From: Chionis minor | Lineage: Eukaryota; Chordata; Aves; Charadriiformes; Chionididae | Length of the DNA stretch: 64,000 nt | Assembly (NCBI GenBank): GCA_013398295.1 | Contig: VZSF01008977.1 | Location: 1,069,475 to 1,133,474, forward strand | Direction: 5' to 3' | Shown: positions 1-9,850 of the stretch, piece by piece | Layout of the letters: each line of letters starts with the position of its first letter | Numbering within the stretch: the first letter of the stretch is position 1 | Made by a program: the position numbers and the translations under genes | Notes under the pieces: model-generated | What the model was told of the DNA's origin: nothing | Database searches by the model: none | The model's input: only the letters and a program-made list of their open reading frames with translations

Positions 1-1701
1 ACTGTAAAACATCTGTTTCTATGTTATATCAAAATGCCCCGGAGCAGTTTTAGGTTTTTCTCTGTGTTGTTAAAATGTATTTTCTAAAGAGTTGTATACA
101 AGGAACTTCGATACCGTATCTATTATGCTTTCACATCTAACCATGTTTTCTTCTTGATCACAGCTGGGCTATTACATCCTTTGCAGCAAAATTCACTTCA
201 CAGCATTTCAACCCAGTGCCTTGCCCAAGAGCACATTTGCTGCACAGCTAACTTACACAAATTAGATATTTTTTAGTCTCAGTTGTGTATGAAAAAAAGA
301 ACAACCTAAACCCAGCTGATAGAGGTTTTCAGTGTTTTGTGCTCTGAATTCTCTGAGTAGGTGCCTTGTCAGATTAAAATAATAACAGCTTGCAAAACCC
401 TTCACAGCTTGAAGTCTGTGAAAGCCAGACTTTGCAGATATACATGAGTTTAAGGTTGGAGACGATAAAGAAAATCTGGATTCCCAGGTGCTCCTTGTTC
501 CCTCTGCTATTCCTAGTGGTGCCCCCATGCCTGTAGCTCACTGTTTCTTTGGGCTCTTTTAATCAACTTACTGAATGCTTTTAGATTGCCTTCAGTGCAA
601 GTATGGAATGTGCTGATCTTTGGCTCTGAAAGAGCCTTGCGTCTAGCGAGCCAAGAATACAAAGTTTGTGTTGTATATTATACTACAAAGCAGGAGAAGC
701 TAGTTCCTTCTCTGGTACTCAGGAATATCATCTGTTTTGTCAAAATGGCTCTTTCCTGTGTGTTATAAAATGAATTATTGTCAGTCTTGTTCTGTTCAGG
801 CAGGCACAGTAACTAACACTGAAAGATTTTCCTATCTTTAGTCCTGTCATATGCTAGAAAGCTGAAAAGAGGGCAGCACTGTTATCCCATTTAGATTTTA
901 ATTAAGCATATTAAATACTATGTATTGTTGGATGAGTTTGGCAAAAAAACTGTCCAATATCCTTATTTCATAAAGCAGTTAATCTTTTCTTAGTGGCTAC
1001 ATCAACAGCCCAGAAGTTGTGTTCAACTGTGTAATGCGGCCTTTGAATAGACCTGTTCTGCTCCTGTGCATCCAACGAAGTGACTCTTTCCTACCTAGGA
1101 GGAAGCACTTAAATGTTTTCAGGCTCCTTTTTGCCACAAATACTAAGCATCTGTAACCCACTGATGTGTGTGGGTCACTGATAGCTGTAGATATACCCAT
1201 CAGCACATGGGAGGGGCAGCCCGTCACCCCAAAGCTGCTAAGGACCAAGGAATGAGGTCTGCAAGAGGTCTGTCCCTCTGTGCAAAGGAGCACGTCCCAC
1301 TCACACTCCGTAAGACACATTCATCTTCTGCTCAAAAGAAGCTGTTGGAGTTTTTCTGCAACCCCAAGACATCTGAAGCCTACAGGAGCTCTGTTTCTGT
1401 GGCAGCTGATCCGTGGGGAGCTGCAGCTGGGACTCACAGAGCTAAAACAATGATGTCCCTGTAGGTCCGAAGGGACAGGCTTATCACGTATGCTGGCTTC
1501 TCTCACACTTTGCGGTCCAGCCGTGTGAGTTATTTTCCCAGAGTGTCACAACTTCAGCAGGAAAAATACTGAATGCTTCTCACTGAGCTCAACTCAGAGC
1601 CTTTTGGCTAGGGAGGTCTCCTAGCAGTCGAGGGAGCAGCCAGACTGGGAAGGGACTTGATTGCTATATAAATGGGATTCCTTCCTTCTCCTCAGGTAAC
1701 T
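1..1701. other. Non-coding sequence, no recognisable feature
   Basis: Both strands carry only short open frames broken by frequent stops, and none reads as a known protein domain. I see no repeat-family signature and no RNA gene. The composition is mildly AT-rich, as in most of the window. It could be intergenic or intronic; nothing in the sequence decides between them. Confidence 0.6.
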
Positions 1702-1732
1702 AAAAAAAAAGAAAAAAGAAAAAAGAAAAAAG
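1702..1732. repeat. A-rich simple repeat, (A5-6G)n
   Basis: A run of nine A is followed by three further A blocks of five to six bases, each separated by a single G. It is a short impure microsatellite. It could be an old retroposon tail, but no retroposon body is visible beside it. Confidence 0.8.
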
Positions 1733-1953
1733 TACTCGTCACTCCACTTTAAAGGGACACTAGTCCAGTTAGTGTGCATGAGAGGGCCTGCAGAGTTGAA
1801 GTCCACTGTGAGTTTGTGGCCATATCCATATAGTTGGGATTTAGAACTGGATGCTAGGGAAAACAACCAGTCTAACCTAGGTCAGGGTGTGCACCTCTAA
1901 GAAAAAGCCCATGGTTTGTGAATCAGGAGAGAAATTCTCATATCAAGCAAATG

Positions 1954-1995
1954 AAATAACTATTTATAGTGTGTAAATAACCATTTATAGTGTGT
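1954..1995. repeat. Two-copy 21-bp tandem duplication
   Basis: The unit at 1954-1974 is repeated directly at 1975-1995 with a single T-to-C difference. Each unit holds the core atttatagtgtgt. This is a local tandem duplication, probably from replication slippage. No function is implied. Confidence 0.85.
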
Positions 1996-2705
1996 GCGTG
2001 GCTCTGGATTCATGTCCAGTGTCTTCTCCAAATGGTCCTTGCAGCCCAGCAAGCAGAGCGGTGCCTTCCCTCAACATCCTGCAGCCAGCATAAACCTCAT
2101 TAACAGTTTCAGCCTTAGGTAATGAAAACTGTAAATCTGTAATACTCCCCTGCCCAGAAAGATGCTGCACGGGCTGAACAAAATGAATCGGCTCACTGCA
2201 CTGAGAAATAGTTTAATCCTCCTGCAGTGGTGAAGAAAGGGGACTGAACAACAATCTTCAGGGAGCAGGGCTGGCTTGCAGCTCAGTGGTGAATAAAAAT
2301 GCTTTTATAGGAATTTAATTTTCCAACAGTTGCAAGTACACCTCCCCATTTGACACACTTTGTTCAATGTCGTTTCTTCTGTCAGAAAGAAAGCCAAGCT
2401 GTAGCCTACACATACAGTTTCTCTGCAACTCCTTTTTCCTATAGACCTCTGTATCTTCTGACAGGCAAAAGCAGATGTGCTATTTCTAAGGTATGCCATG
2501 GTCACTGGCAGCAGAAGAGCTCAACACCAGCACATCTTAGCAATTTGAGTTATCAGTCGTAACGACACAGGGTTATTGACAGAGTATCCTGTCCTTCTTA
2601 TGAGAAAGACTAATATGGCCACACACACAAGAGGGTACAGGTAACGGCAGGAAATAATTTGCGGAAGGTTTTTCCCCCATTTCAAAGCTGGGGAAGGTGG
2701 AGATG

Positions 2706-2730
2706 ATAGATCATTATGTAGATGATCTAT
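2706..2730. repeat. Perfect 9-bp inverted repeat, 7-base loop
   Basis: The arm atagatcat (2706-2714) is followed after seven bases by its exact reverse complement atgatctat (2722-2730). The stem is AT-rich and would be weak. I see no conserved small-RNA family in it. Confidence 0.8.
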
Positions 2731-3139
2731 TTTTGGTCTATCTAAATGGTAATTGACTGTTGTGATCTGTCATAACCTCTCTGGCCTGGCCAGGTGGCAG
2801 AGGAAAGTGAAATTCAGTAAATTCAGAGCTGATCCACATTCACTTGCCTGTTAAGTGCACATTTCTGTATGAACGTGCACATCAACTACTTGCATATTCC
2901 AAAGAAAGCACTCTACAGATCTGATTTTAAGAGAATGTTTGTGGCTAAGCTTACAACTATTCAGAACCCAAGGAGGTTTCCCAGTTTGACTCTACCGACA
3001 CTATTTGCGGTGATGAGGATGAAGGAACCTTAATGACTTGCAAACCTTTCAAATAAAATGAACAATAAACACGCTTGGGAAGTTGTGTATCTCACTTTCA
3101 AAAATACATTAAACCTTTCAGTAGCACACAGGAAATCTA

Positions 3140-3700
3140 CAGATTTTGTTCTGACAAGCTAAATGTAAGACTGAAAATGGAGATTCAGTTTTTAAAGATT
3201 ATTTTTAAATTGAGTCATTGAATTATAAGTTGTAAAAAAGCTATCTGCATGAGAGACCAGCAACAGATATTTGCAAAGGGCACAACCATTTCATTTGATA
3301 GAGATAACTTTCCATCAATTCCACTAAGAACTCTGAAGCAAATTGTATTTAAGAGTATTTAAACTGTGCTTAGGCTGACTTATTTCTGATTACTTAAAAG
3401 CTACATTATATGTCAAACTAGCAACTCAAGTGTTTATTATTGATTCAAATATCAGTAATAATTATACTATTTAATCTAGTGACTATTTAGTCTATTGAGT
3501 TTTATATATTCTGTCCTCTTACTACTCAGTAACTAATACAAATTTATGATATATTTAAAGGGATTATTTAAGAAAAATGCCTTTTGAATTGAGTTATTTA
3601 GGGATTACAATAGCAACTGACAAGATATTCCGTAGAAATAATATGAACTCATATCAATGTAAATGACTTTTCAAAAAAATATTCAGGAAGTGTGTCTCAT
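3140..3700. promoter_or_regulatory. AT-rich block with many TAAT cores, possible conserved element
   Basis: The stretch is notably AT-rich and holds many ATTA/TAAT cores of the kind bound by homeodomain proteins, without simple-repeat structure or transposon signature. Non-repetitive AT-rich DNA of this texture is typical of vertebrate developmental enhancers, but also of ordinary AT-rich desert. Assignment as regulatory is inference only. Confidence 0.15.
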
Positions 3701-4642
3701 ATATTACTTCATCAGTGCAAGGTGGTGCAAGTTCAATGATGAGGAATTAAAAGGAATAGGGAATGGGGCAGTTAGTAAAAGAGCTGAACCAGTGCCACCA
3801 CCTTTCTCTTCCCATTGAAATAAATTAAATGGTTTTTTTTAAAAGTTATATTTATTACTTGAATATTTATTTCATTTTTTGCTGCACAGATCAAACTTGA
3901 TTAGTACAGTCTTGTTTTGAACTGAGAGAGGGACAGTTTTCTGTGCCCTGCTCAGTTAACAAACCTCAGAACAGGGTTTGCCAGCAAAGTTGTCACTTGC
4001 CTGTAGTCCAAACACCTTTACTCAAAACAACATCAAAGATGACTCTCCTATGTTTTACTCCCATGGAAGGTGGATATCTTGAAGCTGTTTTGTCTCCTAT
4101 TAGCAGACACTATGGCAAACAACGATTTTGTAGTATAGTATTTAGACTTCTCAAATCTCCAAACTGTAACAGTAACCCCAAACCAACATTTATGGTATTT
4201 ATATAGATAGATACTGGGTTGCCACGTTTTATTGTTATTGTGATCTTTATCTTTTCTATCAGCTTCTCCAAACCCAAGAAGGGATGATGGTCATATTATT
4301 TAAATGAATTATTTCCCTTTTTGTTCAGCTTATTCAGCTGCACTTGAATCTCTTTTGCCGGTTGAGGCCAAGATCTTTCCAGCACAGTGGTTTTGATTTC
4401 ACCTCTGTTCTTGGCTTTAAGCTTCTAGTTTCCCTTGGGCTACTTCACAACCCCACTCTATATGAATGATCTTTTACATAAATATCCTCATTTCCTGAGC
4501 TAGAAAGAAAGTTAAACAAGCCGTGGCATGTCCTCTCTCTGGAAACACCATGACCTTTGCTTGTCAGTAAAGATGTTTTACCCCTGAAGCTGTGACTTAG
4601 CAAGTTTGACAAAGCATAGCTTTTAAAGAATGACTTATTTGT

Positions 4643-4690
4643 GAAACAAAACCAAAAATCCCCCCAAAAAGAACCAACACAAAAAACAAC
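4643..4690. repeat. A/C-rich low-complexity tract
   Basis: Runs of A are interrupted by C blocks, including a run of six C, with almost no G or T. It behaves as low-complexity sequence and explains nothing else nearby. Confidence 0.6.
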
Positions 4691-5545
4691 AGTGGTGGGG
4701 ATTCAGAACTTTAGACGTAGCTGAAAGGCTGTATTTGGTCCAAATCAAATTCTGCTGTAGTTGTGCTGCATCAGGGAAACCGTGCAGATGGTGACTGGAG
4801 TTCAAAACATGAGCATTGGAAATGCAGTCACAACTGGGGTTTGGTATGTGTTTTGCTGCTGTGATGTTTTTCAGCTCACATCTCTTAGTCTGTCCTTGGC
4901 CAAACCAAAAATAAAGATGTCTGCAAAAGTCATTAAAGTACTGTGAGGCTAATCAATAAGTTCAAAAACATAAACGTACAGACATATATAGTTCAAATCT
5001 GTAGGGCTCCAAAATACAGGAATTTCTTTGGACACCGTGAATGCATATTCCTGAATTATTCCTTTCTGAAATGTTTATCTTTAGATATCTCTCTTCACCC
5101 TTGTTTCTCTTTATCTATTGTTAGTTATACCTGCTGGGCAAGAAAAGCTGGAGTATTTCATGTTTTCTTGGTACTACAGAACTGTTCTTCAGAGGATTCC
5201 ACCTCATAGTGTTTTTCTCCATTTTCACTGTCAGAAGTTATTTTACCATCTCTAGCAGCATTGCTGGGATGTGTGTACATGATGACCTTGCCACACAGCT
5301 CATATTTCTTTTGTAACTGAAACACACTCTTACTGTAAAGGAATTTGAAAACTTTGTGGCTTTTTTTAGCTTGTTTATATGACAAAACAATTGAGTCCTT
5401 TCTATCAGTTAAGGAGCTTTCGGAATGCAAGGATGTCTCGACTCAAGGTGAAGGACATTCATATCTCCTTAGGGTGTGCAGTCTACTAATACGAGATATG
5501 CACTAGCTTTTCTTAAATTTGTATATTTTTCCCACCACTTATGGT

Positions 5546-5575
5546 CCCTTCCCCTCCCTCCCTCCCCTCCACCCC
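5546..5575 (-). other. G-quadruplex-prone tract (G-rich on minus strand)
   Basis: On the plus strand C runs of 3, 4, 3, 3, 4 and 4 bases are packed into 30 bases. The first five are separated by only one or two T. The minus strand therefore carries at least five G runs of three or more with one- or two-base loops, which satisfies the canonical G-quadruplex pattern with very short loops. No promoter or CpG island surrounds it, so any role is unknown. Confidence 0.75.
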
Positions 5576-6094
5576 GGCTTTAAACTGTATGATGTTTCAA
5601 ATTAGGGCATTATTGACTTGAACTCTCCCCTTATTGTTGTTGGTTTTATATGACTTCAAAGTGAAAATAAATGGCAGAGAAAGAAAAAGTCTCATTTCCA
5701 AGAAGGTGCGATACATCCAGAAAGGTATCCACTTAGAACCATTTCACTACCAGTGCAGATGGTGGAGATTAGATATTTTTATTTAGTAGTGGCAACTGTT
5801 AAAATGAGTGCAGCCTGCATAGAGCAAACAGGAACAATGCTATTTGCCAGTTATCTAAAGAAAGGTTTTTTTGCAGAAATTCCTTGATGAGGTAGCAACA
5901 TGACTATTGACTTGGTACCTTGTTTTCTATACTTCCCAGTCTGGCCTGTCCTGGTTACTCTGAAATCAGCTCTCTTTCTGGAAAAATTAATTTTAAAACA
6001 TTTGCATCCTTCAGCTAGGCCACATAATCTGGCTGCAAGTGTGTAAAGAAAAAGTAGGCCAAATAGAGCCACTCATTAACTTCAAGTTGAATCT

Positions 6095-6360
6095 TCATAG
6101 AATCACAGAATCACAGAAAGCAGTTGGAAGGGACCTCTGGAGATCATCTAGTCCAACCCCTCTGGCAGAGCAGGTCCACCTACATCAGGTTGCACAGGAT
6201 GGTGTCCAGGCGGGTTTTGAATGTCTCCAGAGTCGGAGACTCCACCACCTCTTTGGGCAGCCTGTTCCAGTGCTCTGACACCCTCAAAGTAAAGAAGTTC
6301 TTCCTCATGTTGAGATGGAACTTCCTATATTCAAGTTTATGCCTGTTACCTCTTCATCCT
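6095..6360 (-). mobile_element. CR1 LINE, 5'-truncated 3' end
   Basis: Read on the minus strand this is the end of a chicken repeat 1 non-LTR retrotransposon. The plus strand begins with tcatagaatcacagaatcac, the reverse complement of the ATTCTRTG-type short tandem repeat that ends CR1 elements. It continues through the diagnostic phrases gatcatctagtccaaccc and gcctgttccagtgctctg, which belong to the ORF2 C-terminus and 3' UTR. Recognisable homology fades near 6360. The coding frame is broken. CR1 copies are usually severely 5'-truncated and lack target duplications, as here. It is the same subfamily as the copy at 9478. Confidence 0.95.
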
Positions 6361-9300
6361 AATATTGGTTCATTATTCTTTCTATGTTTCTATTGGGACA
6401 CAGAGAATATGAAGGAAAATACTGCATGTCAGTGTTTCTGTGCTGTGGGACCCCAACCTCTGGTGCCACTTGTTCTGAGTTTTTTAAAATGAAATGCATA
6501 AGGGTTCTTTTTAGGACCTTCTTATCTCAAGACTATATCCAGCTCCGACTTTTAAGAATTTTTAATCACTGTTATACCAGGGCTTCATAACTACTTTTGA
6601 TCCTCATGGTACAGCTGCAGGCTTTGCCTTTCAGAGATGTCCTGTGTGATTCTCAGGCCAAATAGGTCTGGGAAATCAGGTATATTGTCGTCCTACCCCA
6701 GCTATAGGAGCACGATATGGTTGATCTTGGAGTTCAAAGTTGGGGAAGCGAAGGAACACTGGCGAACAGAGAAAATTAGTAAGGGAAGGAAATAACAATA
6801 CTGTTAGAAACACATATATTAAGAAGAATAAGAAATACTAGCTCTGATGTTGGCTGTCCAGAAATGGGAAAAATGGGCGGGTTAGTACCAATACAGACCA
6901 CAAAGGTGTAATTGATAAATATTTCTTGTCTCTGTTTGATGTATTAGAACGTATATTTGAAGGTACTTATTATTCTTCTCAGATACTGCTGGAATGGAAA
7001 CCAACCACTATTAAACCCAATTACTTTAAAAAGCCATCTGAAATAACTTGAATATGAGAGTTTTTAAACAGTCAGCCAAGGAATTATCTTTAACAAGCTT
7101 TGGTCTGTAAGGAAGTTTCAGAAGACAGGCAGAATACTGATGTTGGATCAATATTGAAAAAAAATATAGAGGAGGCTTGGGTAATTTCAGTCCTAAGTAA
7201 TAGCTTAATAGCCTATGTAAGTTAAATAATAAAGTAGCTGATGCATGACTCAATTAGTAAAGAATTATAAGGTGAGAAATATAAGTAACATCAATCAACA
7301 TTGGTCTCTGGGAAACAGGACAAGTAACTGCAATGAGATATAACAGATTCGTTATGACATTTGACTTTGCAGTTTGACCTGGAAAATCAAACATAAAGCT
7401 TACCATTACGAATAATGGCAAAATTGAAAATTAAATAACTGACAGATTTTCTTGTGTACAGAGGACTGCTACTGAGTAGGCCTAGTTGGTTGGGTGGTTT
7501 CCAGAAGTGTCTGTAGGGTGCCCACCTCAAGCAACATCAACAAATGCTTCTGGGATTCTACTTCTGAAACCCTTGAGGAGCAAAGGGAGCTCATACTCAT
7601 CTCCTTCACCCTTTAGAATATGCATTTATGTTAAAAGGAGTTTATTGTGAAGGTTATGGACCATATTTTAGTTTTCAGAGTACAAAGAGAATAAAAATTA
7701 CTCAGAACAAAACCATTGGTAAAAAACCCACCAAAAAAAAAGTAAATAAAACCACTGATTTGTCAGTGATACCATTGATCAGCCACTGTAATTAGTGGAA
7801 GTTTTGCTCATAATAATGCATATAATCAATTGTGCTAAGCAACTTGGAAAAAATAGATCAAATGCACATCTAACTTGCACTGGAGAAAGAAACAGCCCTG
7901 TCCCAACTGGCAACCAATAGGTAACCTCAGTTCTGTTAGTATCAGAAAATGTGTGAGTAAAAACAGATGGGTGGAGGCTTCCTCACTGTAGATGAATTTT
8001 CTTTGATAGAACACGAAAACAATGCTGGAACTTTTGTCTTTATTTGATGTATAATAATCAGTTTCTGTTCCTTTTAGCTACTTCTCTAAAATTTCCAGAT
8101 TTTTAGAGCTGTATTGCTTAGATGTGACGTTATTAGTAGACAGTCTAAAATATGTAAGAACTTAATCACAATATAAAAAAATGGGAAAAATTAGCTAGCT
8201 GTGGTTTTTGTCACCTTACCAGTTGATGTTTCCTAATGAGTATTAGAGTGGGTACAAATAGCAAAAATTAATGGTTTCAGATCTAACACATAAAGAAAAG
8301 CCCAAATAAAGTATTTCCTCAAATACATTCATGTGCAGAAATGAATTTCTCCTGTATTACAAAGGCTGAATCTTGATACATTTAAAATGGTTTATTCACA
8401 GTGAGGAAATAATAGAGAATGCTAAAATAGGCAAAAGAGATTATAAGAGCTGTGAAAAGAAAATATGAAACCCAAGATATGCCGGTTTGATGGACGACTA
8501 GAGAAATCGTACAATACAAAAGCCAGGTCACAGTTTGGGGGCTTTTCTGAACTTGACAAATGTTTGGCCAACAAAAGCAACTCAGAGAAGGGTATCATTA
8601 ATTTGAAAGACTGTAAATATATCTGCTAGCTATCTCTTCAAGTTCTTGTAGAAAGCAAAGTTAGTTGTTAGAAATTTTGCCCTAACGTTATATAATGTAT
8701 CAAAACATATTTTTTTTTTTGAGTGCCATTAAAAGTGACTTGAAAGCTAACTGCCTCTTGCTGCTTCTTCACTTGGACAGATTATGTGGCAGTTGTATCA
8801 TTAAGCATCACTTCTGTACTCTTTTCAAGCTGTAGACTAGGTTTATGCAACTAGGTCACTTATACACTTGAATTTCAGCCAACCTGCAGAAAGCTGCTGA
8901 TTTGCTTCATAGACACCTTTAATAAGCATTCTGACTGAAGGAAAATATCATTAAAATACTGCATTGCAGGTTATGCAACTAGACAAAAGATTAATTTGTA
9001 AACCCACCAGAGTCACTCAGTAGTTTAAGTCACTGATCCTAAAGTACCATAAATATGGGATTGAAAGTTTTTGCATCCACAACTGGGCTTTCTTCTCCTG
9101 GGTGCCCATGGCTTTCTCTCTTGGCTGCCTTGTCTCATGTCCCTCTCTTTGAACTACAGGATTGGAATACTAGCCTCTTGCTCCTTCTTGTACTCCACAA
9201 CATCTGCTGATACTAATAAGCCAAGGCAGCATAACTCAGGAGTGAGGAAAAAAAAATATGATGTTTGTTCATTTTGGCATAAGTTTTTCTGATAAATGGA

Positions 9301-9477
9301 ATCACAAATGGGATAGATATGAAAAAAAAAAAGTTGCTATTAAATAATTCTGTTTATTCGCTCTGGAAGAATTAACTACACATAGTGCTGAGTTCTAGAG
9401 ACTGCCTGAGCATAATGGATGAAAGATCAGTTGCAAGGCTTGCAGTTGCTTGGTGGGCAGCCAGTACTGGAATTTCG
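6361..9477. other. Non-coding sequence between two CR1 copies
   Basis: AT-rich single-copy sequence with many stops on all frames. A T run near 8709-8720 and an A run near 9320-9332 are the only simple-sequence marks. I see no gene, RNA or transposon. Confidence 0.6.
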
Positions 9478-9553
9478 GAATCACAGAATGTTAGCAGTTG
9501 GAAGGGACCTCTGGAGGTCATCTAGTCCAACCCCCCTGCCACAGCAAGTCCAT

Positions 9554-9850
9554 CTACATCAAGTTGCACAGGATGGCGTCCAGGCGGGTTTTGAATGTCT
9601 CCAGAGTCGGAGACTCCACCACCTCTCTGGGCAGCCTGTTCCAGTGCTCTGCCACCCTCAAAGTAAAGAAGTTCCTCCTCATGTTGAGATGGAACTTCCT
9701 ATATTCAAGTTCGTGCCCCTTACCTCTTGTCCTGTCACTGGGCACCACTGAAAAAAGACTGGCCCCCTCCTCCCAGCACCCTCCTCCCAGCACCCTCCCT
9801 TTAAATATTTGTAAGCATTGATGAGATCCCCCCTCAGTCTTCTTTGTTTT
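9554..9850 (-). pseudogene. CR1 ORF2 C-terminal remnant
   Basis: The minus strand keeps an open frame that ends in TAG at 9554-9556. It encodes the extreme C-terminus of the CR1 ORF2 protein, the part after the reverse transcriptase domain. The recognisable motif is [13 protein letters not shown] followed by [10 protein letters not shown]. The endonuclease and reverse transcriptase domains are absent, so the fragment cannot be functional. The open frame probably reflects recent insertion and short length rather than selection. Confidence 0.85.
9767..9794. repeat. 14-bp tandem duplication inside CR1
   Basis: The unit ctcctcccagcacc occurs twice without change at 9767-9780 and 9781-9794. It lies within the CR1 body and is absent from typical CR1 sequence, so it probably arose by slippage in this copy or its source element. 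Confidence 0.85.

Larger units (their letters stand above)
1996..6094. other. Non-coding sequence with small local structures
   Basis: No gene is recognisable on either strand. The stretch contains a perfect short hairpin (2706-2730), an AT-rich block with many TAAT cores (about 3140-3700), an A/C-rich low-complexity patch (4643-4690), a C-rich G-quadruplex-prone tract (5546-5575), and one minus-strand frame at 5158-5430 that reads slightly more like protein than its surroundings but matches no family I know. The rest is ordinary single-copy sequence. Confidence 0.55.
9478..9850 (-). mobile_element. CR1 LINE, 5'-truncated 3' end
   Basis: This minus-strand CR1 tail begins at gaatcacagaatg and runs through the ORF2 C-terminal region to about 9850, roughly 100 bp further than its relative at 6095. 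By eye the two copies differ at about 16 of some 230 shared positions and share the same unusual variants, for example ccagagtcggagactcc. They therefore belong to one subfamily. A 14-bp duplication (9767-9794) is specific to this copy. Confidence 0.95.

Noticed and set aside
6124..6492. 122-codon plus-strand frame over the CR1
   Set aside because: It is the antisense of a CR1 tail. The plus-strand frame at 9498-9821 has the same origin and near-identical text, which shows it comes from the repeat and not from a gene.
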